Shown piece by piece: positions 5,791-13,678 of a DNA stretch of 64,000 bases (position 1 is its first letter; the number at the start of each line of letters is the position of its first letter). The position numbers and the translations under genes were made by a program. This stretch comes from Planctomycetaceae bacterium (lineage in GTDB: Bacteria > Planctomycetota > Planctomycetia > Pirellulales > Pirellulaceae): contig JAIYDN010000050.1 of assembly GCA_027487485.1 (NCBI GenBank), positions 1 through 64,000 of the forward strand, read 5' to 3'. Under the pieces are notes generated by a model. It searched no databases, was not told where the DNA came from, and was given only the letters and a program-made list of their open reading frames with translations.

Positions 5791-6824
5791 GATTTCGACT
5801 CCTTCATTGCGTTCGCAATCAACTCGGCAAGCCACTGCTCCTGCGCAGCGACCTTGCCTTCTGCCAGCCAGAGAGTATCGCCGCTTGCTTGTATCGATCC
5901 CTCTTTTCCGTCCGACCGAACCGATGCAATTGCTCCGTAATGGTCAGGATTGGATTGACCTAGCTCGCGACCGTGCTTGATTGCCTCGCGATAGTCCGCG
6001 TTTGGTCCGACGCATTCGCGAAGCTTGCCAACAACTTCGGAAGCCAGAAACCAAGAATGCCCTGATATGTCGCTCGCCATCGAGTACCACATATACAACG
6101 CTTGACGAACGATCGCGGAAGGATCTTTTCCGAGTTCGATGTACAACGCATCCGCTAGCTTGAAGCCAACGCGTGGAAACTGCATCAAGCAGTAAGGATC
6201 GGTCTTGACGATGTTCGCCGCTTCGTTGCCGAACTGCTTGATCAGTTTGGCCCCTAACGTTCTTGGAAACTTGTGACCCTTCAGGATTGCATCGACTTCG
6301 ACGCGAGCGTTTTCGGTTGCTTGCTTCAGACGCAATAACGCTGAGAATGATTCGGCTTGTTCCCGGTCGATTCCAGCAACTGCAACCACTTGTAAAAAAT
6401 CGTTTCGGCATATTGAAAGTACATCCTCTGATCCAAAGTGTGCGACTAGCTTCTTTGACTTCGCAGGCCCGATACCGTGCCCGCGTCCGTTATCTGTCAG
6501 ATACTTCACAAGCCCGTCCGGATCTTGTGGAACGTGCTCGACGAACGTGCGAAAGTGGAACTGCTTTTCTTGCTTTCCCTGATACCGATTGAAGTAGCTC
6601 GAAAAAGTGCCCAAGAATCGATAGGTGCTTGAAGGAAGGAGATCCGAGCCTTCGCCCTTGACGGTCAGCCAGGCGTCTGGATCTTCGACTCCGTATCGTT
6701 TGGCAAGCTCTTTCGAATCGCCAGCAAGACGGATCGAGCCGATCGTTACGGATTCCCCGCCAGGGTTGTTGAAGCGAAACTTCTCCCCTTCGTAGCGTCC
6801 GATTAGTTCGATGGTTCTTGACAT
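5775..6824 (-). CDS. RecD2-type helicase, N-terminal HhH part
   Basis: A 349-residue protein. The first 100 residues (RTIELIGRYEGEKFRF, then TYRFLGTFSSYFNRYQGKQEKQFHF) resemble the OB-like N-terminal domain of RecD2. Residues about 105-260 contain tandem helix-hairpin-helix units (YLTDNGRGHGIGPAKSKKLV, DPYCLMQFPRVGFKLADAL) as in RecD2 before the motor. There is no Walker motif; the ATPase core is in the separate gene 4151-5542. The start ATG overlaps the preceding stop as TAATG. Together the two genes reconstitute a RecD2 of about 810 residues, near the usual length. Confidence 0.82.
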   Translation of the reverse strand: MSRTIELIGRYEGEKFRFNNPGGESVTIGSIRLAGDSKELAKRYGVEDPDAWLTVKGEGSDLLPSSTYRFLGTFSSYFNRYQGKQEKQFHFRTFVEHVPQDPDGLVKYLTDNGRGHGIGPAKSKKLVAHFGSEDVLSICRNDFLQVVAVAGIDREQAESFSALLRLKQATENARVEVDAILKGHKFPRTLGAKLIKQFGNEAANIVKTDPYCLMQFPRVGFKLADALYIELGKDPSAIVRQALYMWYSMASDISGHSWFLASEVVGKLRECVGPNADYREAIKHGRELGQSNPDHYGAIASVRSDGKEGSIQASGDTLWLAEGKVAAQEQWLAELIANAMKESKSCLSK

Positions 6825-7069
6825 TATTCTTCCACTAACGACGATTCAGTTTCGTACTTCGTTCTGACAAGTTGTTCTTCACTTTGGCCTTTTCGAAACT
6901 GCTCTTCGAGGTAGGCCAAAGCAGCAAGATATGTTTTTTTTTCTTCGTCGTTGATCGTGAGTTCTTTTGCGATCATGTTGCCGATAAACTGATTCGCCAT
7001 TCGAGCAAGCTCGATCCGATCGGAATGAATTACTTGAAGTTCTGTTGTCTCTTTGTGCTTCGTAGACAT
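6824..7069 (-). CDS. Small helical phage protein, unknown
   Basis: An 81-residue, highly charged and mostly helical protein (RIELARMANQFIGNMIAKEL, then KKTYLAALAYLEEQFRKGQ). Not recognised. It precedes the RecD2 N-terminal gene with a TAATG overlap, so it is translated with it. A possible terminator lies just upstream (7089-7129), which would make this gene the first of a separate transcript or one reached by readthrough. Confidence 0.6.
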   Translation of the reverse strand: MSTKHKETTELQVIHSDRIELARMANQFIGNMIAKELTINDEEKKTYLAALAYLEEQFRKGQSEEQLVRTKYETESSLVEE

Positions 7070-7088
7070 ATTGATGACCTACACCCGA

Positions 7089-7129
7089 AAAAAACTCCCG
7101 CCGCCGCGTGGGTGGCGTCGGCGACGAGA
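7089..7129 (-). terminator. Possible leftward rho-independent terminator
   Basis: On the minus strand a GC-rich imperfect stem (CTC-n2-CGCCG paired with CGGCG-n3-GGAG) is followed by seven T residues (A run at 7089-7095 on the plus strand). It lies in the only sizeable gap (7070-7160) of the leftward gene block and could attenuate transcription between the single-strand annealing genes and the helicase/nuclease genes. The stem is interrupted, so strength is doubtful. Confidence 0.4.
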
Positions 7130-7160
7130 GACACCATGGCAACCGCGCCACGGATGTTTC

Positions 7161-7769
7161 CTACAAGTCGTCAAGATCAAGCGGCTTGTCGGCCTTGCTC
7201 TTTTCGACTTGCTTTCTAGGTGCTGCCAGGCTCGCGAAGTATTCCGCGGTATGCCGATTCGCCGCGGCGATCGTTGCAAGCTTGGCTTGCTGAGCCGGAT
7301 CGTACTTCAGCTTGGCGCGAGGATCGTCAACGTGATAGATATTGCTGTACTTGAGATCCAAGTACCGCTTGCCGTCATCCGTCTCTTTGCCCAGTTCTAG
7401 CTCGACAACAAAGAACGAATTGACCGACGAAACCGGATCGTATTCGAACTCCGTCCCGAGCTGCGAAGGAGTGCATACATCCGTTGCGACCAGGAAAGCA
7501 AACTGCTTTTGGATCGCCATCTTGCCGCCATCCTTTGCGGTCAGCTTGCCGTTGTAAAGCGTCAAGTTGAACTTCTTGCCATCGTTGACACCGCCGACAA
7601 CTTCGCACTCTGCCGAGAATCCGTTGATCGGCTCGATACCATCCTTGGTAGGCCGACCGTCTTCATGGGCATCGATCACCCGCATTAGATACTTCCCGTT
7701 ATTGGCCGCTTCGTGTGCCAAGTAAACTGATTCACCCAATAGACTCTCAGGTGCTTGCATCTTCGCCAT
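7161..7769 (-). CDS. Putative ssDNA-binding/DUF669-like phage protein
   Basis: A 202-residue protein starting MAKMQAPESLL at 7769, where the start overlaps the preceding stop as TAATG; an ATG at 7781 is less likely. The body has alternating beta strands (GKYLMRVIDAHEDG, GFSAECEVVGGVNDGKKFNLTLYNG, SFFVVELELG, DLKYSNIYHVDD), then a Lys-rich linker and the acidic tip PLDLDDL. An OB-like core with an acidic tail is the layout of phage single-strand DNA binding proteins, and next to a RecT-like gene this is the likely role. The assignment is by layout and context, not by a diagnostic motif. Confidence 0.6.
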   Translation of the reverse strand: MAKMQAPESLLGESVYLAHEAANNGKYLMRVIDAHEDGRPTKDGIEPINGFSAECEVVGGVNDGKKFNLTLYNGKLTAKDGGKMAIQKQFAFLVATDVCTPSQLGTEFEYDPVSSVNSFFVVELELGKETDDGKRYLDLKYSNIYHVDDPRAKLKYDPAQQAKLATIAAANRHTAEYFASLAAPRKQVEKSKADKPLDLDDL

Positions 7770-7945
7770 TATCTTTTCCATACCTTCAAAAAGTGTTTCA
7801 GCTTTCCGCTACTCAGCCTGGGAGCGTCCCAAGTGATCGGATAGCCGTTGATAAGAATCGCAAAAGTCCAGACTGCTGCTTCTCCGTACAATCCAACTAA
7901 CTCGCGGGCTTGGTCGCAGCAATCACCAACCCAACCCGCGTACAT
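7769..7945 (-). CDS. Small phage protein, unknown
   Basis: A 58-residue protein starting MYAGWVGDCCDQARELVGLYGEA. The ATG at 7945 overlaps the RecT-like stop as TGATG; a longer reading from 7987 would lie inside that gene. It contains a hydrophobic stretch (AVWTFAILINGYPI) and a basic C-terminus. Not recognised. Coupling on both sides shows it belongs to the annealing-protein transcript. Confidence 0.5.
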   Translation of the reverse strand: MYAGWVGDCCDQARELVGLYGEAAVWTFAILINGYPITWDAPRLSSGKLKHFLKVWKR

Positions 7946-8940
7946 CAAGAAGGGTTTTTGTGCCCTGCCAGTGAAGCACTGATCCACAACGAAACGTTCT
8001 TGGTCCCCAGTGCGGTCAGCAACAAACTTGCTTCAGCCATCGACAAATCGGACAACCGCTCAAGGCCCGAAGCTTTGAGCTTCGTTTTCACCTTCTCCGC
8101 GATGTCGTGTTCGCCTGCGTTCTTAATCTCAGCCATCAGAGACTTGATCTCGTCGATCTGAGCGGACAACGCGGGAGCGTTCAGGCTTGCCGTTGCTGGA
8201 TGCGACTCGTCAGCAACAAGCTTCGGCATTTCGGGCTCTGCTGTTGCAGGCTCAGGAGCCGCGACCGTTTCGACGATCTTTGATTCCGCGATGCGTCGCT
8301 TCGTCTCTTCCTTGGCTGGACTTACCGTCACAACGCTTTCCGCGTCGACGTAGTCAAACTCTTCTTCCGTGTACGTTCCGTAGTTGACCTCCGGACAGAT
8401 CACCCGAATTGAAGCACTGATCAATCGAGCGATCAGCATCGTTTGTCGAGAGCGTGGCGTTGCATACTTCGGCTTGAGCTTGAGCGGCTTACCTTCTTCG
8501 ATCGCCGTGATGATCTCGGATTCTTTGCCGAGATACGGGATCGGCTCTTTTTGCAGTTCCAGCCAGGTGAGTGTTACCGTTTGCGTCTTGCCATCGTAGC
8601 TGAACTCGACGCTAGCTTCTTCCGAAGTCGACTTAATAATCTTCGACTTCCCGCCGCGTTCGTGGAACTCGGCCAGCATGGCATCATATTGCTTGAACGG
8701 CTTACCGTTGACGATCTTGTTTCGTCGCTGGTACTCAAGCAGAGTCATTCCGGTAAGGAAGCAATCCGCAGCAATCACGCATCCTTGTTCTGGATAATCG
8801 CATCCGAACATCTTGCTCATGGCAATCCACTTGCCGAGCTTTTCAATAGCTTCAATCTGATTCGCCAGATCGAAATACGTTGGCCTTTGCCGAGTGCTAA
8901 GATGCACTGTGGGCGGACCTTCTTCCAAGACAGTACCCAT
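7945..8940 (-). CDS. recT: RecT-like single-strand annealing protein
   Basis: A 331-residue protein. The first 200 residues follow the phage RecT pattern: conserved helices around LGKWIAMSKMFGC, a central beta region (VEFSYDGKTQTVTLTW) and the characteristic YATPRSRQTMLIARLISASI followed by PEVNYGTYTEEEFDYVD. The C-terminal third is Pro/Ala rich and helical (AQIDEIKSLMAEIKNAGEHD). RecT proteins anneal complementary strands and pair with an exonuclease; a DEDD exonuclease gene lies two genes upstream. The ATG at 8940 is followed downstream by a small coupled gene. Confidence 0.75.
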   Translation of the reverse strand: MGTVLEEGPPTVHLSTRQRPTYFDLANQIEAIEKLGKWIAMSKMFGCDYPEQGCVIAADCFLTGMTLLEYQRRNKIVNGKPFKQYDAMLAEFHERGGKSKIIKSTSEEASVEFSYDGKTQTVTLTWLELQKEPIPYLGKESEIITAIEEGKPLKLKPKYATPRSRQTMLIARLISASIRVICPEVNYGTYTEEEFDYVDAESVVTVSPAKEETKRRIAESKIVETVAAPEPATAEPEMPKLVADESHPATASLNAPALSAQIDEIKSLMAEIKNAGEHDIAEKVKTKLKASGLERLSDLSMAEASLLLTALGTKNVSLWISASLAGHKNPS

Positions 8941-8983
8941 TACAGAAACTTTCTAATAGATTTGACAGGGGGGGAACAGAGAA

Positions 8984-9316
8984 TCAGTCAGATTGCTTTG
9001 ACTGATTTAAAAGCAACTCGTAGACCTTTTGCGACCTTGATTCAGAAGCTTTGATTCCAAGCTCTTTAATTGGTGCCGGATCAAAAACATGCGTCTTCGA
9101 GTCATCAACTTCAAAAACTTTAACATGCTCTTGAGACTCAAGAGCCTTCGTTATCTGCGCAGCTATCGCAAGAGTGACCTCGCGACGGTTCACACTAATA
9201 TCCTTCGGAGCCACGATTCCAAGACGTACCTTATCGCCACGAATGTCGACAACGCAAATCGAAATCTCGTTGCCGATATCAATGAATTCGTTTGTCTTCC
9301 TGCTAAGTACCAACAT
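8984..9316 (-). CDS. csrA: CsrA-family RNA-binding regulator with C-terminal extension
   Basis: A 110-residue protein. Residues 1-55 are a clear CsrA core: MLVLSRKTNEFIDIG, then DKVRLGIVAPKDISVNRREV, keeping Leu4, Arg6 and the VxR segment that contact GGA motifs in mRNA. CsrA is normally 60-75 residues; here about 50 extra residues follow (ALESQEHVKVFEVDD to KVYELLLNQSKQSD). CsrA proteins dimerise and repress or activate translation. Carried in the recombination operon of a mobile element, it probably tunes element or host mRNAs. AAAAAGGA precedes the start. Confidence 0.88.
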   Translation of the reverse strand: MLVLSRKTNEFIDIGNEISICVVDIRGDKVRLGIVAPKDISVNRREVTLAIAAQITKALESQEHVKVFEVDDSKTHVFDPAPIKELGIKASESRSQKVYELLLNQSKQSD

Positions 9317-9350
9317 CCTAAAAATCCTTTTTGTAAACAGATTCCAAAAA

Positions 9351-10109
9351 CTAGCCGATCAGCATTTCCGCAAGCTGGAAAGTGATCTCCAAATCGTTCG
9401 CGAGATAATCGAGTGCTTCCTGCCGAGTCTCAGGATTGCGGTACAACTCCGAAAAGTGTGCACCGCTGACACCGTCAGGCTTTCCAGGCAATCCGCAAGC
9501 TTTGCAGATCAGATCCAGAGAATTTGCTGGCTTCGATCCGAAGCTCCACTTGTCCCGAAGATCGACGAACGTCTTGTCCAGGTACCGGTCGTTTTGAAGA
9601 AGCGTCCTTGGTGGACGAATCCCGTTGACAATCGATCGCTGAGCCAAGAACGGAACGTCGAACTCTCGCGAATTGAATCCTACTAGCTGCCGATCTTGCT
9701 TCCGAAGTTGCTCGAACTTGGTCCAGAATCGCGAGAGCATCGCGTGTTCTCCGGTTTCGTCGAAGTGCTCGATAACGTTCGCGGATTCGGACTTGTAGCC
9801 GATCGCTAGAACAACACCGCTCGCAGCCGATAGAGCGGCTTTCGATTCGATGCCCAGCCAGTAGGTTGCCTCTGCTTGCTTGACTGAGGACTGGAAGTTA
9901 GCCACTTCCTTTTCGTGTGCGGCCCGAGCTTCCGCGATCTTGGCAAGGCCCTTTTCAGAAGTAGGCCCACCGATGTTTCCGCACTTGACGGAAGAAGGAT
10001 CGAACTCGCCCGGGTGCTGAATCGACGATCGATCAAACCCTGGATGGATCTCCTTCAAGCGTGTCAACGGAAGCGGCCCCGTCTCAATATCGAAAGCTAT
10101 GAACGACAT
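9351..10109 (-). CDS. DEDD-family 3'-5' exonuclease (DnaQ/PolB-exo like)
   Basis: A 252-residue protein. Motif ExoI is FIAFDIETGPLP at the N-terminus (Asp and Glu ligands), ExoII is VGFNSREFDVPFL in the middle, and ExoIII lies near the C-terminus in DYLANDLEITFQLAEML. The start ATG at 10109 places FDIETG right at the N-terminus, as usual; an ATG at 10142 would add eleven residues. Such stand-alone exonucleases serve phage replication and recombination, here as the likely resecting partner of the RecT-like protein. Confidence 0.82.
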   Translation of the reverse strand: MSFIAFDIETGPLPLTRLKEIHPGFDRSSIQHPGEFDPSSVKCGNIGGPTSEKGLAKIAEARAAHEKEVANFQSSVKQAEATYWLGIESKAALSAASGVVLAIGYKSESANVIEHFDETGEHAMLSRFWTKFEQLRKQDRQLVGFNSREFDVPFLAQRSIVNGIRPPRTLLQNDRYLDKTFVDLRDKWSFGSKPANSLDLICKACGLPGKPDGVSGAHFSELYRNPETRQEALDYLANDLEITFQLAEMLIG

Positions 10110-10179
10110 AACATGAATCCATTTCCGCAGCTCCATGACCAAACAAGGTCCGCTGCTCTACAGTCGCGATGTGACTTGG

Positions 10180-10410
10180 TTAAACGTGTTGGGGAATGTT
10201 TTTGATTTCTGGTGGAAGACTTGCAGTTGGCCGACCGATTGCTTCGATCGCCTCATTCGGTATTGACCATCGTGGTCGCTTCTTTCCTTTGCTGGTGTTG
10301 ATCGCTTCAGGTTTGAATTTCCCTTCGGCGATCATTTCGAGGATTGCTCGCTCGCTGGTCTTGAGTTTCACGGCAGCTTCTAGGACGCTGCTGGTATTGG
10401 GTGGCTTCAT
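10180..10410 (-). CDS. Excisionase-like helix-turn-helix protein
   Basis: A 76-residue protein. SVLEAAVKLKTSERAILEMIAEGKFKP is a MerR/excisionase type winged helix-turn-helix beginning, followed by KKRPRWSIPNEAIEAI, where the wing and the W-x-I-P step of excisionase-like proteins appear. Likely a DNA-binding directionality factor or regulator for the integrase at 12434-13573. It is transcribed leftwards upstream of the exonuclease. Confidence 0.65.
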   Translation of the reverse strand: MKPPNTSSVLEAAVKLKTSERAILEMIAEGKFKPEAINTSKGKKRPRWSIPNEAIEAIGRPTASLPPEIKNIPQHV

Positions 10411-10429
10411 GTCGGTTCTGTTCCTCGCT

Positions 10430-10759
10430 TCATGCCGTTCGGGTTTTCATTACGTTGGTTTGCTTTAACTGTCTGCATTCCTGATTTCGTAGGGTAAGCC
10501 CAAGCCGAATCAGTTCCTCTTTTTGTTCAATTGCTGATTGCATATCGAGAGACTTCAGCCTGCGATCAAGTGCCGTAGCACAAGCGACGCAATTTCCATT
10601 TCTCTTTGCAGGACGGTTGCAATCGACTGTTTCGGAGGATCCCGGAGACACCAGAAATTTGTTGAGGCAAAGGCCTGTTGCAAATCTCTGTTCGACTCTG
10701 GCTTGATCCTTTGCCCGGCGTTCCTTTCGTGTGAATACAAAAACTGTTTGCTGTGACAT
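10430..10759 (-). CDS. Small Cys-containing basic protein, unknown
   Basis: A 109-residue protein, first gene of the leftward transcript. Cys residues at CLNKF, CNRPAKRNGNCVAC and near the end (ECRQL) could form a zinc site; the segment with NGNCVACATALDRRL is followed by a long helix. Basic throughout. No family is recognised. A promoter-like sequence sits 87 bases upstream (10846-10873). An alternative overlapping frame from 10847 exists, so confidence is moderate. Confidence 0.5.
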   Translation of the reverse strand: MSQQTVFVFTRKERRAKDQARVEQRFATGLCLNKFLVSPGSSETVDCNRPAKRNGNCVACATALDRRLKSLDMQSAIEQKEELIRLGLTLRNQECRQLKQTNVMKTRTA

Positions 10760-10845
10760 TTCTGGAGCCTCGCTTGGTTTGGAATGGACATCCTGAAAAA
10801 CCTGCGTCGTGCGTTGCTTCCGTGTCCCTCACCAGGACGATAGAC

Positions 10846-10873
10846 ATGATACCTCTACAAAGACCTATTGCAA
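10846..10873 (-). promoter_or_regulatory. Likely leftward promoter of the operon
   Basis: On the minus strand TTGCAA (10873-10868) and TATCAT (10851-10846) are separated by 16 bases, a good vegetative promoter match in the intergenic region between divergent genes. It would start the leftward transcript of the element. Confidence 0.45.
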
Positions 10874-10944
10874 GTATGTTGCTAAATAACTGCTACATAG
10901 CCGCAACAAAACAGCATCGCAACTGCTTACTAGCAAAAGACTTG

Positions 10945-10973
10945 TTGATCGAAAAAAATATTTTCGCTATGCT
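10945..10973 (+). promoter_or_regulatory. Rightward promoter giving a leaderless mRNA
   Basis: TTGATC (10945-10950), a 17-base AT-rich spacer and TATGCT (10968-10973). The ATG of the next gene begins at 10980, seven bases after the -10 box, where transcription would be expected to start. The mRNA would then have no 5' leader and no ribosome binding site. Confidence 0.55.
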
Positions 10974-10979
10974 TTTTTT

Positions 10980-11330
10980 ATGGCACGATTTAACGACAGA
11001 ACAGAATTCGACCGGCGAGCGATCAACGACCTAGCAACATCGTTGGAAAAGACGGCTTCGGACCTAAAAGACATTGGAAATCGCATGGAATCCAATGAAA
11101 TGAACGTGGTTGATCCAACAAACGTCAAGAGCGGAATGGATGGATACCGCGATTTTTGCAAATTGGTATCTGCGATTCACGAAGCATTCCTAATATCGCT
11201 GGGGACTAGATACGCCCCAACGGTCCAAGAATCCAAGAAAAACTACGAACAAGCTTCGAAAACCGCTGATAAAGTTCACGAAAAAGCAGAAAACGCACTG
11301 AAAACCGCTAGGAAGAAGAAATCCAGCTAG
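10980..11330 (+). CDS. Helical protein, possibly leaderless; unknown
   Basis: A 116-residue, almost entirely helical and charged protein (NDLATSLEKTASDLKDIGNR; YEQASKTADKVHEKAENALK) ending in a Lys-rich tail KKKSS. It is one of only two rightward genes of the element and is divergent from the leftward operon, the usual place for a repressor or maintenance gene, although no HTH is visible. The start codon coincides with the predicted transcription start. Its 3' end overlaps the opposing gene by 23 bases. Confidence 0.6.
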   Translation: MARFNDRTEFDRRAINDLATSLEKTASDLKDIGNRMESNEMNVVDPTNVKSGMDGYRDFCKLVSAIHEAFLISLGTRYAPTVQESKKNYEQASKTADKVHEKAENALKTARKKKSS

Positions 11331-11745
11331 CTGGTACCGGATGATCGCTTGGCCAACAAACCAAAACGGAATGATGCTCGCGATGATCCCAACGGACCCA
11401 AGTAAGTCGAGCTGTGTAGGTTCGAAGGTTTTTTTGAATCAACTGAGGTTTGGGTAGCTCTGGAGCAATCAAGTAAACGTCCCATCGCGGAGAAGCCTGG
11501 CCAATCTTACGAACCGAAACCTTCGAACAGAACTCTCGAAGCGACTTTGCAAGAGTGTTTGCCGTGTTGAAGTCCTCCAAGAAATGTTCACGAACATGAC
11601 CGGCCGCATTTACAAATCTGACTTGGTACAAAGTGTGTACTCCTCGTGCGTTAAAGAACTGAGCTTTCCCCCGCTCTTGTAAAATTTCCTTTGGAGCAAT
11701 TTCGTACTCGTCGGGACAACTCTGGTCACGCAACCACCGTGCCAC
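11308..11745 (-). CDS. Hypothetical protein, unknown
   Basis: A 145-residue frame that opens with GTG at 11745 directly after a stop codon. The middle part reads as an alpha/beta protein (GVHTLYQVRFVNAAGHVREHFLEDF; NTLAKSLREFCSKVSVRKIG; RWDVYLIAP), the pattern of a genuine gene, but no family is recognised. There is no good ribosome binding site, and the start immediately after a stop raises the possibility that the 5' part has been lost. Convergent with the preceding rightward gene. Confidence 0.45.
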   Translation of the reverse strand: MARWLRDQSCPDEYEIAPKEILQERGKAQFFNARGVHTLYQVRFVNAAGHVREHFLEDFNTANTLAKSLREFCSKVSVRKIGQASPRWDVYLIAPELPKPQLIQKNLRTYTARLTWVRWDHREHHSVLVCWPSDHPVPASWISSS

Positions 11746-11840
11746 TTACCGAACCATCGCAACCCCTGCATTTTCAGGCGAATTGATCAACGATAACGAA
11801 TAGAATTTTGTAGATTTTTCAAAAACGATAGGTGGAAAAG

Positions 11841-12437
11841 ATGTCGAGAATAATTGGGATACTTGCATTGCTGTTCTTGGTCGGATGCAACAGCAAGCCA
11901 GAGATTAAATCAGACGCAATCGTTGCGATTCCTGAAGCAGCAAAGCCGGTCGAAGAAGCTGCAAAACCAGTTGAAACCAAGAAGGAGCCAGCCAAAACAA
12001 GGAATTTGCATGTCAAAGAAGAGTATGTAGTTTCGGTTTTGAATGCGAACATCGGGAATAGGCAAAAATTCGATTTCGTGTACTCGGACAAAATGGAAAC
12101 AGGAAGATACTACCTAGATCCAGAAAGCCAAATTCGCATAGTGTTCAATGGATATAATGATGACATCGAATGGGCAATGACGACGATGTTTTTAGAAAAA
12201 CTACTTAAAGAAGATGAGCCTGAGAACGTCAAGTCGTTTCTGAATGCAGCAAGCCGAATGGTTCTTGGTGTCTCTCCGAGTGTCGTAGAAGAAGCTGACG
12301 GTTGGCTAGACACTCATTTGGTTCAATCTTTCCTGGCTAAAGAACCAACGACTACGATCATCCGAGGATTCAAGTTGGATGTTATCCTGGTGGGGGATTC
12401 TCCGATTGTCGTTTACAAAATTTCTTCGGCTGACTAA
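11841..12437 (+). CDS. Putative lipoprotein
   Basis: A 198-residue protein starting MSRIIGILALLFLVGC. The ATG at 11841 is chosen because AGGTGG precedes it at the right distance; GTG at 11832 is the alternative. The lipobox LVGC is followed by a Lys/Glu/Ala-Pro spacer (EAAKPVEEAAKPVETKKE) and a globular domain with no recognised family. Cargo lipoproteins near the integrase end are common as lysogenic conversion genes. It converges on the integrase gene, with the two ends overlapping by four bases. Confidence 0.7.
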   Translation: MSRIIGILALLFLVGCNSKPEIKSDAIVAIPEAAKPVEEAAKPVETKKEPAKTRNLHVKEEYVVSVLNANIGNRQKFDFVYSDKMETGRYYLDPESQIRIVFNGYNDDIEWAMTTMFLEKLLKEDEPENVKSFLNAASRMVLGVSPSVVEEADGWLDTHLVQSFLAKEPTTTIIRGFKLDVILVGDSPIVVYKISSAD

Positions 12438-13573
12438 ATCGCAAACACCCAGCTTCTGACCAACTCCGATACCGCGATCAGCCTGGAATCGTCAATCTCC
12501 TGCCGATAGATTCCAGCCATGGATTGATCAACGTGACCCATGATGTGATCGACCGCGACTTGATCCTTGCTTCGGCCAGCAATCGTCTCAAACGTTCTTC
12601 GAAGTCCATAGAACCCGCGGCCTGCTATCCAGACTTCTTTGTCTCGACTGATCCGTTGAAACGCTTTCGCGATCGCACAATCGCACGAATTCGGATCGCT
12701 CCATGCGTTTCCTTGACGAGTGACGAATATCAACTTGTTGTTGATCGCTGGTCTCTTTTCCTGCCAGGTTTGTATCGCCTTGATCGTCTCTGGCCAAAGC
12801 TTCGCACGACGATCAACGCCAGTCTTGGGCCTCGCGTACTGGATCCATCCTTTTTCAAGATCGACCCAATCGAATTGGAGCTGAGAACAATCTCCGTTCC
12901 CATACGCGCAGTTGATCCCGAGCAAAATCATCGCTCTTAAAACTAGGTGATCAGTTGTAAGCAGCTTCTGCAACTCTTCGGCGCTGAACCATTTCTTGCC
13001 GCTGTTTGCTCTAGCTCTACGAATCGCAGACTTCGCTGGTTTCGTGAATTCGGATCCGTAGTGCGGTTCGCGGTCCAGGTAGCGATTTTTCAGGAGCCAA
13101 TTGAACATAACCTTGATCCTAGTCACCTGATTGCCGATCGTGACCTGACTGTTCCCCTTCGAAATTGCAAGATAGAGTTTTCGCCAGTGGTCCGGCTTCA
13201 AATCGTTGATCGGTTGATGGCGCCCAAGACAAGCCAAGACCTTCTCAGCAGAAGCTTTGTAGTCGTCGTAGGATCGTTGGCCGAGCTCGCCCCGCTTGAT
13301 CTTGCTCATACAAGAATCCAGAAACAGGTTCAGCCCGTCAGCAAGTCGAAGCCCAACAGATGCGACAACCTGCGTAGCTTCGATTTTCTCGCGTGGGTTT
13401 CGTCCAGCTTCCCAATCTGACTTCTCTCGCAAATAAGTCTCCAGCGAGCCTTCAGGATCCTCCCACGGACCGAAGTAGCGAGTCTTGCCAGCGATCTTCT
13501 TCGCCCACTTGCCAGCGATGTGCGGATAGAGCGGAAAATCAGGATTTGGTTTTTCAGGTTTTTCGCGTTTCAT
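12434..13573 (-). CDS. Tyrosine recombinase (integrase)
   Basis: A 379-residue phage-type integrase. The N-terminal core-binding region covers about residues 90-180 (SYDDYKASAEKVLACLGRH). The catalytic part contains GLRRTFETIAG (box II, with Tyr-Gly instead of the usual His), HIMGHVDQSMAGIYRQ (His and the nucleophilic Tyr). The position normally holding the first catalytic Arg reads NCAYGNGDCSQL, with Asn in place of Arg, as I recall from other planctomycete integrases. The gene lies next to the tRNA fragment at 13679-13720, which marks it as the enzyme that inserted this element. Confidence 0.85.
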   Translation of the reverse strand: MKREKPEKPNPDFPLYPHIAGKWAKKIAGKTRYFGPWEDPEGSLETYLREKSDWEAGRNPREKIEATQVVASVGLRLADGLNLFLDSCMSKIKRGELGQRSYDDYKASAEKVLACLGRHQPINDLKPDHWRKLYLAISKGNSQVTIGNQVTRIKVMFNWLLKNRYLDREPHYGSEFTKPAKSAIRRARANSGKKWFSAEELQKLLTTDHLVLRAMILLGINCAYGNGDCSQLQFDWVDLEKGWIQYARPKTGVDRRAKLWPETIKAIQTWQEKRPAINNKLIFVTRQGNAWSDPNSCDCAIAKAFQRISRDKEVWIAGRGFYGLRRTFETIAGRSKDQVAVDHIMGHVDQSMAGIYRQEIDDSRLIAVSELVRSWVFAI

Positions 13574-13678
13574 CTAGGTTTCGCGGTATCCGTTTCTCTA
13601 GCGAAGTTCGGGAGTAATCGGGAGTAACGCAAAAAAGTAACAACGAAATTGCTGAATATCAAGCGTTTACCCTGCAAA

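Noticed and set aside
10566-10847. Leftward frame of 93 codons overlapping 10430-10759
   Set aside because: It overlaps the other frame for most of its length and shows no motif; its start falls at the -10 box of the predicted promoter.
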